The translations under genes and the position numbers were made by a program. 21,299 nucleotides of DNA, from positions 1 to 21,299 of the IMG/VR virus record IMGVR_UViG_3300034375_008236. One strand, written 5' to 3'. This stretch comes from a virus. The stretch's first letter is position 1, and the number at the start of each line of letters is the position of its first letter. Under the pieces are notes generated by a model. It was given only the letters and a program-made list of their open reading frames with translations, was not told the origin of the DNA and searched no databases. Below are positions 14,793 through 21,276 of this stretch, piece by piece.

Positions 14793-15701
14793 TCAGGCGT
14801 CGGTGGTGATCGACACCATGCGGTTCGCCTCCATGAGAGCGACCGCCGGGTAGTAGTGGACGGTGTAGGCGGTGGTGGCCGCCGTGCCGGTCCGGTCGAT
14901 CTCGATGATCGCGCGGACCGCGCCGGGGACCTGAACCACGCCGGACACGCCGGGGATGTTGCTCAGGTCCAGCTCGCTGTAGCCGAAGGCGCCGCGCGCG
15001 AACATCGCGCCCTGACGGTCGGCGCCCATGTTGGCCGTGGCGACCTGCGCCGAGCTGTAGAAGTTGACGTTGTGCCAGCTCCCGAGGAACCCGGGCGACT
15101 TGGCGCGCAGCATGTCGTCGGTCGGGGCCTGGAACTGCGCGGCGCCGCCCTCGCTGCGGAGCGAGGTCTGGAAGTCGCTAACCTGCGCCTGATGCAGCAC
15201 GCAGTCGAAGGGCGCCTCATTCAGGTCGTCCTGCAGCTCGAAGATCGCCGAGTAGATGTCGGTGACGGTCAGATCCGCGCCCGAGGTGCCCACGTTGGCG
15301 CCGGCCGAGGAGAACAGGCCGGTAACCAGCGTCGAGCGGGTGCGGGCGATGGCGGCCGCGGCGTCGTCGGCGATCAGGCCCTCGTTGTACTGACCCGGGC
15401 CGCCGGTCGCGCGGAACAGGTCCGTGAACTTGCGGACCAGCGCGTAGCGGGCGTGGGTGAGCTGGATCTGGTTGCTGGTCGGGTCGGTGGCCGAAACGTC
15501 GGCACCCTCGGCCGAAGACGCGAGGTCGTCGGTCAGCGTGACGGCGCCCATCTGCGAGACGGACGAACCGTTGCCGCCGGGGCCGACGTCGGTTCCGAGG
15601 GCGAACAGGTCGACCTGATCGCGGAGGTTGATGTGGAGGAGGCCGGTGGGGACCTCAGCGAGGCGCAGGTTGGCGCCGAAGCCGGAGTAATCGATGGTCA
15701 C
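14793..15701 (-). CDS. Major capsid protein (HK97 fold)
   Basis: A 302-aa protein starting at GTG 15701 with AGGGGTG six to seven bases upstream and ending at TGA 14795-14793. It lies directly after the scaffold gene. Residues 45-75 give an extended Gly/Ser/Asp-rich loop (E-loop region); a long helix rich in Ala (Ile-Ala-Asp-Asp-Ala-Ala-Ala-Ala-Ile-Ala-Arg, near 110-121) is the spine helix; residues 150-185 (Leu-Gln-Asp-Asp-Leu-Asn ... Val-Leu-His-Gln-Ala-Gln) fit the A domain, and the C-terminus ends in beta strands with Tyr-Tyr-Pro-Ala-Val-Ala-Leu. No N-terminal delta domain is obvious, consistent with a separately encoded scaffold. Hairpins on both sides suggest separate control of capsid mRNA. 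Confidence 0.88.
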   Translation of the reverse strand: MTIDYSGFGANLRLAEVPTGLLHINLRDQVDLFALGTDVGPGGNGSSVSQMGAVTLTDDLASSAEGADVSATDPTSNQIQLTHARYALVRKFTDLFRATGGPGQYNEGLIADDAAAAIARTRSTLVTGLFSSAGANVGTSGADLTVTDIYSAIFELQDDLNEAPFDCVLHQAQVSDFQTSLRSEGGAAQFQAPTDDMLRAKSPGFLGSWHNVNFYSSAQVATANMGADRQGAMFARGAFGYSELDLSNIPGVSGVVQVPGAVRAIIEIDRTGTAATTAYTVHYYPAVALMEANRMVSITTDA

Positions 15702-15755
15702 AGTTCACCCCTTGTAGGTGTCTGTGGCCCGCTGATTACGCCCTTATCGCTGGCG

Positions 15756-15775
15756 ACCCGGATTGCGGACCGGGT
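15756..15775 (-). other. Stem-loop in capsid leader
   Basis: ACCCGG and CCGGGT form a 6-bp stem with an 8-nt loop between the scaffold and capsid genes, about 55 bases before the capsid start. With the neighbouring 15783-15814 stem it makes a structured 5' leader. A role in mRNA processing or translation control is inference. Confidence 0.45.
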
Positions 15776-15782
15776 TATTGAT

Positions 15783-15814
15783 ACGCAAGGGTAGGCACAG
15801 CCGCTTCCTTGCGT
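15783..15814 (-). other. Stem-loop after scaffold stop
   Basis: ACGCAAGG and CCTTGCGT form a perfect 8-bp stem with a 16-nt loop, starting eight bases after the scaffold stop codon (15822-15824). It overlaps a possible capsid promoter. It may be a processing or attenuation site separating scaffold from capsid expression. Confidence 0.5.
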
Positions 15815-15817
15815 CAA
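15788..15817 (-). promoter_or_regulatory. Possible capsid promoter (weak)
   Basis: On the minus strand TTGACG (15817-15812, five of six consensus bases) and TACCCT (15793-15788, three of six) are separated by 18 bases, in the 120-bp gap before capsid. The -10 match is poor and the element overlaps a stem-loop, so this is only a candidate. Confidence 0.28.
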
Positions 15818-15821
15818 GCAA

Positions 15822-16496
15822 CTATCGCCTGGAGCCGTACTTCTTTCGCACGGCGTCCGGGTCCGCGTTCAACTGCGCCCAGAAGTCAGCGCCGCCGGGC
15901 GGGGCCGGAGCGGGCACGACCACCTTGCGGTCCTTCGGGACCTTCGGGGCTGCATCGTCGCCGTTGACGCCGGGGGGCGGCGGGGCCGCATCGGCGGGGG
16001 GCGCAGCCTCGCCCGGCTTGGGCTCCGCAGCGGGGGCCGGCGTGGCGACCTCGCCCGACGCAAACGGCTTGAGGTACGACCGCCCCTCGGCGGCCTCCGA
16101 CGCGAGCCAGTCGGCGAACGGCTTCGCCTCGCCGTCCTGCTGCGAGCGCTCATACTTCATCCACACGAAGTCCCGCATGTCCGCGTCGGTGATCCGCAGC
16201 GAGTCGCTAGCCAGCATCGCAAGATTGGCGGTCGCCCGATCCTTGTACGCCGCAAGCGACGACTCGGCCTTGGTGGCGCGGTCGCGCAGGTCGTCGACCT
16301 CGGACGCGGCGGCCTTGAATCCTTCGGCCGACTTGACGACCTCGGCGTGCTGGCCCTGCAGCGTCGTCAACTCACCGCGCACGGTGGTCAGTTCCTCGCG
16401 GGCGGTGGCAAGCGCGGCCTCCGCCTGCCGCTTCGCCTCGCGCACCCGCTCCAGTTCCTTACGCAGCCCCTCGGCAGCAGTAGCGTCGTCGCTCAT
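15822..16496 (-). CDS. Capsid scaffolding protein
   Basis: A 224-aa protein. ATG 16496 is preferred over an upstream in-frame start at 16562 because it follows the 118-aa gene stop by one base and has GGGGATG before it. Residues 8-90 form a long charged coiled coil (Leu-Arg-Lys-Glu-Leu-Glu heptads); 140-200 is an Ala/Pro-rich flexible linker; the C-terminus (about 203-224, Phe-Trp-Ala-Gln-Leu-Asn then Val-Arg-Lys-Lys-Tyr) is a small basic helix like those that dock scaffold to the inner capsid. It sits directly before capsid, the normal position. It guides procapsid assembly and then leaves; no protease domain is fused to it. Confidence 0.85.
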   Translation of the reverse strand: MSDDATAAEGLRKELERVREAKRQAEAALATAREELTTVRGELTTLQGQHAEVVKSAEGFKAAASEVDDLRDRATKAESSLAAYKDRATANLAMLASDSLRITDADMRDFVWMKYERSQQDGEAKPFADWLASEAAEGRSYLKPFASGEVATPAPAAEPKPGEAAPPADAAPPPPGVNGDDAAPKVPKDRKVVVPAPAPPGGADFWAQLNADPDAVRKKYGSRR

Positions 16497-16497
16497 T

Positions 16498-16854
16498 TCA
16501 TCCCCGTTCGTCGGCGGCATCCATCTGCCGCACGATCTTGTTCGCCCACGACCGGCCCGCATCGCCGCCCCAAAGCAGCCACGCGATCCGACCCTTGTCC
16601 GTGCTCTTGTTCTTCTCGTGCCGGGCGAAGAACGCCGACATCTGCCGCACGACCCGGGGCGATACGTTGCCGCCCTTCTTCAACTGCGACGCTCGGGCCA
16701 CCCCCGAGCCGATGCCCTGCCTTCCAGCCTCGCGGGTGGACAGACCACCCCTCTTGCTCTTGGGCGCGGCCTCGCGCATTCGCAAGCCGCGCTCCGCAGC
16801 CTCGCGCACGCCCTTCGGCGGGGCGAAGTCGATGTGGTCGTACTTAGCCGGCAT
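16498..16854 (-). CDS. Conserved phage head-module protein, unknown function
   Basis: A 118-aa protein from ATG 16854, overlapping the portal stop by 11 bp and ending one base before the scaffold start. It has a characteristic layout: N-terminal Ile-Asp-Phe-Ala-Pro-Pro-Lys-Gly-Val, a Gly/Lys-rich basic middle (Ile-Gly-Ser-Gly-Val-Ala-Arg-Ala), then a helix (Val-Val-Arg-Gln-Met-Ser-Ala-Phe-Phe-Ala-Arg-His-Glu) and Arg-Ile-Ala-Trp-Leu-Leu-Trp-Gly-Gly-Asp-Ala-Gly near the end. From memory this layout recurs in many phages near portal and capsid genes, sometimes beside or fused to prohead protease. No catalytic residues are evident, so a structural or assembly role is more likely than a protease. 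Confidence 0.75.
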   Translation of the reverse strand: MPAKYDHIDFAPPKGVREAAERGLRMREAAPKSKRGGLSTREAGRQGIGSGVARASQLKKGGNVSPRVVRQMSAFFARHEKNKSTDKGRIAWLLWGGDAGRSWANKIVRQMDAADERG

Positions 16855-18433
16855 CCGGCGGGCCGCCCGTCACCTGCCGCACGCGCTCTTGGCGTGCCTG
16901 ATCGTCCCACTTGGCGATCAGTGCTTCGGCCTGCGCCTCGTCGATGCCCAACGTCTCGGCGACGTTCCACAGCCGCGACGGGCTCACGCCCAGGTCATTG
17001 AGCGCGGCGATCCGGTCCTTCACGGCCTCGCGTTCCTCGCGGGACAGCGGTAGCCCGGGATAGGTCACCGACCAGCCGTCCTCGGGCAGCGACCAGCCGC
17101 CGGATCGGTTCAGCAGCGCCGCCGACTTCCGCAGCAACTCCTCGTCGCCACGCTGGAACGCCGGAGCCTGCCGCGCCTGCGACTCGCGCACAGCGGCACG
17201 GTCAAGTTCGATGGCGAACCCCGAGCGCTGGCCGCCGACCGACCGCGCCTCGGCGCCACCAGCAAGCCCCAACTCGGCCAGCAGGGAGTCAACGTATTCC
17301 TGGATCGCCATCTGCAGATTCGACGGGTCGCCGCCGGCCTGCCACTGTCCGAGCTGTCCGGTCTGCCCGCCGCGCGTCGAGAGCATCAGCAGGGACGCCG
17401 GATCCATCGCGATATGCCGCCCGACCGAAGAAGCGGGGTCGTCGGCCGGAACCGACTCCAGGCCGACCGGGTAGACGTTGACGCCGTACCGCTGAGGCCA
17501 CGACGCATCGAACAGCATGTGGTGCCAGAAGTGCCACGCTTCCGCGACGAGGTAACTAGCCTCGACGATCTCGCACCCCTCATAGGGCGAGAACAGCATC
17601 CCGCATCGCTCTAGGTGGTACATCTGCACCGGGATGAACGGCACGCCGTCGGCGTATCGCTCAAAGTAGTTCGCCCCGGATGCGCCGTCGTTGGCGTCAA
17701 GCTCCAGCGCCTCCGCAGTCTTATCGACCTGCTCGGCCTTCGGGCCCGACAGCAGCGCGCGCCAGTCGGCCATTTCCTCGCCCGACTGAGCCAGCAGAAC
17801 GCGGCGCTGGGGCTCGGCCGGGTCGGCGATGTCCCACACGTCCCAGGTCCACACCGGCTTCGGCGAGAACGACAGCCGCCGGGGCGTCGCAACTACAACG
17901 GCGGTCGGCTCGTCCGGCCGGTCCGCGGCCGACTCGACGTGAATGCAGGACAGCGGGACATTGGTAAACCGCAGCGACGCCGGGTTGCCCTCGACCACGT
18001 CAACGCGCCGGGCGCCATCGCGCACGAGGTTCACCGACCGCTGCAGCCGGCGGCCCATCTCCCACAAGCCGGCGTCGCCCACAAGCGAGGTGAAGGCGTC
18101 GATCTGGTCGCCCTCGACTCCGCACGCAGCGCGGCCCGCCTTGTCGTACAGCCGCGACATCTGCCGCGCGTAGGACGCTGCGAGGTTATGCGCCGTGCTC
18201 GGGTCGCCCATGACGCGGCGACGGGCCGACTTGCTTGCGTGCCCGAAGCGTCGGTCTAGACGCTCATTCAGGTCGCGCATCCACGCGCCCGACAGCAGGC
18301 GCTCACGGCGGCCCGCTTCGGCTCGGCGTTCATCGGCTGCAGGCCCACCCGGAAGGGGCGGCGCCATGCCCGGCGTGTAATCGATGTGCGTCGACACTCC
18401 GGGAATACTTGCAAGGCGCAAGCCGGGGCGCAA
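16844..18433 (-). CDS. Portal protein
   Basis: A portal-sized frame of 529 aa if TTG 18433 is used; GTG 18397 or ATG 18367 (507 aa) may be the true start, and none has a good ribosome site. The large alpha/beta body includes a His/Trp-rich segment (Ala-Trp-His-Phe-Trp-His-His), and residues from about 390 form a long helical region with Gly-Gly-Gln-Arg-Ser-Gly and Glu-Ser-Gln-Ala-Arg-Gln-Ala, typical of the wing/stem/crown of phage portals. The C-terminal 70 residues are helical. It follows terminase by one small gene and precedes the scaffold, as expected. The portal ring is the DNA entry channel and the docking site for terminase and the connector. Confidence 0.85.
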   Translation of the reverse strand: MRPGLRLASIPGVSTHIDYTPGMAPPLPGGPAADERRAEAGRRERLLSGAWMRDLNERLDRRFGHASKSARRRVMGDPSTAHNLAASYARQMSRLYDKAGRAACGVEGDQIDAFTSLVGDAGLWEMGRRLQRSVNLVRDGARRVDVVEGNPASLRFTNVPLSCIHVESAADRPDEPTAVVVATPRRLSFSPKPVWTWDVWDIADPAEPQRRVLLAQSGEEMADWRALLSGPKAEQVDKTAEALELDANDGASGANYFERYADGVPFIPVQMYHLERCGMLFSPYEGCEIVEASYLVAEAWHFWHHMLFDASWPQRYGVNVYPVGLESVPADDPASSVGRHIAMDPASLLMLSTRGGQTGQLGQWQAGGDPSNLQMAIQEYVDSLLAELGLAGGAEARSVGGQRSGFAIELDRAAVRESQARQAPAFQRGDEELLRKSAALLNRSGGWSLPEDGWSVTYPGLPLSREEREAVKDRIAALNDLGVSPSRLWNVAETLGIDEAQAEALIAKWDDQARQERVRQVTGGPPDAG

Positions 18434-18438
18434 CCACT

Positions 18439-18452
18439 ACGTTTCAAAACGT
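18439..18452. other. 14-bp palindrome upstream of portal
   Basis: ACGTTT-CA-AAACGT lies between the stop of the 79-aa gene (18458-18460) and the portal start region. It could be a protein-binding site or a short hairpin. An adjacent CTTGC/GCAAG hairpin (18408-18422) lies inside the longest portal frame, which favours a start at 18397 or 18367 if these are leader elements. Confidence 0.4.
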
Positions 18453-18457
18453 CGCAA

Positions 18458-18697
18458 CTAGGTCTTGACGGGCCTCGCCTGCAGGTCCGTCTCGACCCAA
18501 ACCTCGGCGTGGTCGTGCGGCTCGTCGGGGTTGTAGACCACCCGGAAGACGACGGCCCCGGACTCGTCCACGAAGTCGACCCCTAGATAGGGCTTGGTCG
18601 CCTGCGTCGCCGAGTCCCACAGCAGGACGGGCGGACGGGCGCCACCGTCGCGCCGGTTGTCGCGGATGGCGTTGGCGTTGACTGAAACGCGCTTCAT
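18458..18697 (-). CDS. Small conserved-type phage protein between terminase and portal
   Basis: A 79-aa protein from ATG 18697, which forms an ATGA overlap with the terminase stop. The N-terminal Val-Ser-Val-Asn-Ala-Asn-Ala-Ile-Arg-Asp-Asn-Arg-Arg, the central Pro-Val-Leu-Leu-Trp and the C-terminal Phe-Arg-Val-Val-Tyr-Asn-Pro-Asp ... Glu-Val-Trp-Val-Glu-Thr pattern recalls a small protein commonly found between terminase and portal in tailed phages (from memory, not searched). The predicted fold is a small beta domain. The biochemical function is unknown. Confidence 0.72.
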   Translation of the reverse strand: MKRVSVNANAIRDNRRDGGARPPVLLWDSATQATKPYLGVDFVDESGAVVFRVVYNPDEPHDHAEVWVETDLQARPVKT

Positions 18698-20124
18698 GCC
18701 CGGAACCTTAGCGCGGCGCTCGGCATGATGTCCTCAAGCTGCTCGCCCGGCCCGTATCGCAGCGAGTCAATCGCGTGCTTGCGGTCCTTGTCGTTGCCGA
18801 TGTTCGTGCCTTCCCAGCGACGCACGCACTCCAGCAGGGTCGCGCACTTGCGCTCGATGTACAGCGCGCCGTTGCCGAAGGCGTAGTTGACGACGCGCGT
18901 TCCCCACTCGACGGAGCCGGCGCCCTTCTTGGGCGTCTGGATCGCGCCGCGGGGCAGACGGAACTCGCGCTCAAACAGTTCGTTGACGCGCATTCCGGGG
19001 CTGTCCCCCTTGCCGCTGGTATTCACGTCGCCGACCCAGCGGTCGACCTGGGCCGGTGTCAGGCCGAACTTCGACAGCAGTTCGCGGAGGTGGCTGGCGT
19101 CGCGCTCAACCGTGGTCGCCGCCGTCGACTCGTACTCGCCGACCACCCACACCCGTCGGGGGCTCTGCGTCCAGACGTAGAGCAGCCAATATTCCGCCCC
19201 GGCTCGCTCGCCGTGGTCGCCCGCAAGGCCCACCCGCAAGTCAGCGCCCACGAGGTTGGGCAGCGAGGCGAACCCCTTGAAGTCGAAGACCTGGGACTTG
19301 CCGTCGAAGTTCGCCAGCCGGCGCGCGCCGCTGATGCCTTCCCACCCGCCCGTGGTGCGCTGCACGCGCTCCCACTCCAGATACACCGACATCTGCTCGG
19401 CGATGTCCTCGGCGGTCCGGTGGGGGCAGTCCTCGACGTTGAGTTGGATCACCGTCTGGGACCAGCCCGGATCGTGGTCGGCCTCGTAGCCGTCGGTTTT
19501 CTCCAGCTTGTGCCGGAGCCAGCGGAGGTCCTGCGAGTTGTCGATCGGGGTGAACGTAAGCCACACCGGACCACGACGGACGGCGACGCGGGACAGTGCC
19601 TCGCCCCAATGCGTCGCGCGCGGAGGCTCGTCCACCCAGAGCCAGTCATAGGTGCCCGAGGCGAGGGCGATCACCGACTGCTTGCCCGACTTCGGGACCA
19701 TCATCGAGCCGTTGGCGAGCGCCACCATCGAGCGGCCCCGGTACAGGTAGCCCTTGCCCGGAACGTACTTGCAAGCCTCGTGCAGCACGCCGCGAGGCTC
19801 GATCTCGTGCAGCTTCTCGCTGATCACGGGCCAGTGCTCTTGGACGATCCCGCAGACGATCAGGCCGGTCGTCGGCCCCGCCTCCACCTCGCGGAACGGG
19901 TGCCGGCCGATGGCGTGCGCCCATGCCTCGCCAGCGCCGCACCGAGACTTGCCCACTTGGTTCGCGGCTCGACACGCCCGCTTGCGCGACTGGTCCTCGT
20001 GAAACCGCCGCTGCCCCGGCGACATTCCGCCCCTACCCGGCTCGCCGTGCCAGTACCGTTCAAACGGGTCGTTGGCCGCCTCGGTTCGCTCGCGAATTGC
20101 TTGTAGGTGCGCAGCGGTCAGCAC
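18694..20124 (-). CDS. terL: Terminase large subunit
   Basis: A 476-aa packaging motor protein. Residues 53-60 (AANQVGKS) are the Walker A loop; 161-168 (WLWVDEPP) are Walker B with catalytic Glu166; Thr-Phe-Thr-Pro-Ile at 190-194 is the coupling motif. The nuclease domain follows: Asp295 in Gly-Ala-Asp-Leu-Arg, Asp366 in Trp-Val-Gly-Asp-Val, and Asp453 in His-Ala-Ile-Asp-Ser-Leu-Arg-Tyr, the usual metal-binding triad. It translocates DNA into the procapsid through the portal and cuts genome units. GTG 20124 is the only start before an in-frame TAG at 20152-20154, but there is no ribosome site; a TACCCT sequence ends six bases before the GTG, so a leaderless transcript is conceivable. No small subunit gene is adjacent. 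Confidence 0.96.
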   Translation of the reverse strand: MLTAAHLQAIRERTEAANDPFERYWHGEPGRGGMSPGQRRFHEDQSRKRACRAANQVGKSRCGAGEAWAHAIGRHPFREVEAGPTTGLIVCGIVQEHWPVISEKLHEIEPRGVLHEACKYVPGKGYLYRGRSMVALANGSMMVPKSGKQSVIALASGTYDWLWVDEPPRATHWGEALSRVAVRRGPVWLTFTPIDNSQDLRWLRHKLEKTDGYEADHDPGWSQTVIQLNVEDCPHRTAEDIAEQMSVYLEWERVQRTTGGWEGISGARRLANFDGKSQVFDFKGFASLPNLVGADLRVGLAGDHGERAGAEYWLLYVWTQSPRRVWVVGEYESTAATTVERDASHLRELLSKFGLTPAQVDRWVGDVNTSGKGDSPGMRVNELFEREFRLPRGAIQTPKKGAGSVEWGTRVVNYAFGNGALYIERKCATLLECVRRWEGTNIGNDKDRKHAIDSLRYGPGEQLEDIMPSAALRFRA

Positions 20125-20146
20125 GCGCGGAGGGTAGCACGTCCGG

Positions 20147-20198
20147 GTTGACTAAAGGCTGGCGCCTGATCCCAGGGTCAACTGGGCGGGATTAGTCA
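20147..20198. promoter_or_regulatory. Inverted repeats in divergent control region
   Basis: The left arm GTTGACTAA (20147-20155) is matched in reverse complement by GTCAAC (20177-20182) and TTAGTCA (20192-20198); CCCAG and CTGGG (20171-20186) make a further 5-bp stem between them. This lies in the 220-bp gap between terminase (minus) and the small plus-strand genes. It could be an operator for a regulator controlling both directions, or part of a packaging site. No strong minus-strand promoter was found here. Confidence 0.4.
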
Positions 20199-20221
20199 CA
20201 TTCGGGCCCGCGAAAAGCGTC

Positions 20222-20310
20222 GTGATTCCGCGCCTCTTGAAATTAGTTGGAAGAAAGTGCAGTCAGCGCCTTGTGCCCTCTGCGTTTCGTGTTACTATTT
20301 CATCACTGGC
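20222..20310 (+). repeat. 89-bp direct repeat copy 1 (promoter unit)
   Basis: First copy of a directly repeated element; its partner is at 20851-20939. Identical blocks are 20235-20258, a -35 block around 20270-20278, and 20288-20310, while the spacers between them differ. Overall length is the same in both copies. Confidence 0.85.
20271..20298 (+). promoter_or_regulatory. Promoter P1, extended -10 type
   Basis: TTGTGC (20271-20276) and TACTAT (20293-20298) are 16 bases apart, with TG one base before the -10 (20290-20291), giving an extended -10. A 24-bp block (20235-20258) upstream, AT-rich for this genome, could be an activator or UP-type site. Start of transcription is expected near 20305. 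It drives the 79-aa gene at 20345 and the coupled 85-aa gene. Confidence 0.72.
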
Positions 20311-20344
20311 GGCAAGGAAAGCCCCAGCAACCGGAGACGACACC

Positions 20345-20584
20345 ATGACCTTCGACGCCCCGTTCTTCAGCATCATCAACACCACCCTCACCGAGGACGG
20401 GGCCACCTTCACCGATGGCGGCGGCCGCACGGTCATCACCGAGGCCAACGGCGACAACATCGCCGTTTCCATCTTCGACGCGGCTCCGGGCCTGAACCCG
20501 GGCCGCATCCTGCGGACCTTCACCATCACTCACCACGACAACCTCCCCGCCGCCATCTTCGACGCCTTCGGGGAGGTCGCGTGA
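20345..20584 (+). CDS. Small unknown protein under promoter P1
   Basis: A 79-aa protein from ATG 20345 with GGAGA (20333-20337) seven bases upstream. It opens MTFDAPFFSIINTT, then predicted strands with Gly/Asp turns, Ile-Leu-Arg-Thr-Phe-Thr-Ile-Thr-His-His near residue 60, and a short C-terminal helix. It looks like a small alpha/beta soluble protein without a signal peptide or membrane segment. Its stop overlaps the next start as GTGA. It is divergent from the structural genes and preceded by a strong promoter, suggesting an early gene acting on the host or on regulation. No family is recognised. Confidence 0.75.
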   Translation: MTFDAPFFSIINTTLTEDGATFTDGGGRTVITEANGDNIAVSIFDAAPGLNPGRILRTFTITHHDNLPAAIFDAFGEVA

Positions 20585-20838
20585 GCGGCTCGCCCCTCGC
20601 GGGCCTGTGGTTCGACATCTTCAAGCACGAGCCAGGGATGCCCCACTACGACGCCGCGCGCTGGTTCCAGATCGAGGCGGCGCACTTCGTTGACCCCGAC
20701 ACAGGAGACGCGCTTGTGGGCGAACGTGAGGCCGTCGGGGCGCTTCTGGCGCTCGCCCGAGGGTTGCGTGACAAGTGCGCCGAGCAGCGTCGCCAGGGGC
20801 TTACCCCATGCGACACGCAGCGCGTGCCAACCGACTGA
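20581..20838 (+). CDS. Small unknown protein coupled to the P1 gene
   Basis: An 85-aa protein from GTG 20581, which overlaps the preceding stop as GTGA and has GGGAGG (20571-20576) four bases upstream. The longer in-frame extension to 20257 is rejected because it reads through the P1 promoter and the first gene in another frame. The sequence begins VSGSPLAGLWFDIFKHEPG, contains a helix (Ala-Arg-Trp-Phe-Gln-Ile-Glu-Ala-Ala-His-Phe) and then a longer helix with Cys near residue 68. No family is recognised. It is translated from the P1 message. Confidence 0.72.
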   Translation: MSGSPLAGLWFDIFKHEPGMPHYDAARWFQIEAAHFVDPDTGDALVGEREAVGALLALARGLRDKCAEQRRQGLTPCDTQRVPTD

Positions 20839-20850
20839 CCGAAAACCCCA

Positions 20851-20939
20851 GTGGTTCCGGGCGTCTTGAAATTAGTTGGAAGAAAGTTGCCGATTGCGCT
20901 TGTGCCCGTCTGATTCCGTGTTACTATTTCATCACTGGC
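20851..20939 (+). repeat. 89-bp direct repeat copy 2 (promoter unit)
   Basis: Second copy of the repeat, 629 bp downstream of the first. Perfect blocks at 20864-20887 and 20917-20939 flank a conserved -35 block; the sequences between blocks are mostly different although the distances are identical. Confidence 0.85.
20900..20927 (+). promoter_or_regulatory. Promoter P2, extended -10 type
   Basis: TTGTGC (20900-20905) and TACTAT (20922-20927), 16 bases apart, with TG at 20919-20920. The geometry is identical to P1, including the 12-base gap to the upstream 24-bp block. It sits 44 bases before the 101-aa gene. Confidence 0.72.
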
Positions 20940-20970
20940 CGGACGGAACCGGCCGAGGGAGACAGAGACA

Positions 20971-21276
20971 ATGAGCAACACCATCACCTTCGACCGCATG
21001 GACACCACCTACGGCGAGCAGTTCATCATGTACGGCGGCCGGGTCGTCGGCACCATCACCCGTAACCGCGCCGCCACCGAGACATTCGGCAACGAGGACA
21101 CGGTCGAGTCCTATACGGTCGAGATCAACGGCTGCCGACGCGACTTCAACGTCAACGGCCGCTTCTGGTACTTCGGGACCGGGTTCCACACCGAGCGGAA
21201 CGGCCACGACACCGCCCGCCGGGCGCACATGGCAGCGAAGGCCTGGGCCCGCACGAACCCCGCCGACGCGGCGTAG
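20971..21276 (+). CDS. Small unknown protein under promoter P2
   Basis: A 101-aa protein from ATG 20971, with GAGGGAG (20955-20961) about nine bases upstream, ending at TAG 21274-21276. It starts MSNTITFDRMDTTYGEQF, followed by strand-rich sequence (Val-Val-Gly-Thr-Ile-Thr-Arg; Tyr-Thr-Val-Glu-Ile-Asn-Gly; Phe-Trp-Tyr-Phe-Gly) and an Ala-rich C-terminal helix. The beta-sheet-plus-helix layout is common in small phage early proteins, but no family is recognised. It shares a promoter type, not clear sequence, with the 79-aa gene. Confidence 0.78.
   Translation: MSNTITFDRMDTTYGEQFIMYGGRVVGTITRNRAATETFGNEDTVESYTVEINGCRRDFNVNGRFWYFGTGFHTERNGHDTARRAHMAAKAWARTNPADAA

Noticed and set aside
18775-20106. 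443-aa open frame antisense to the terminase gene
   Set aside because: High GC content removes stops on the opposite strand; the product is Arg/His/Ala/Val-rich without motifs, while the sense strand has all terminase motifs.
20257-20838. 193-aa plus-strand frame extending upstream of the 85-aa gene
   Set aside because: Its first 108 codons overlap the P1 promoter and the 79-aa gene in a different frame and read as His/Arg-rich shadow; the GTG at 20581 has a ribosome site and stop overlap.
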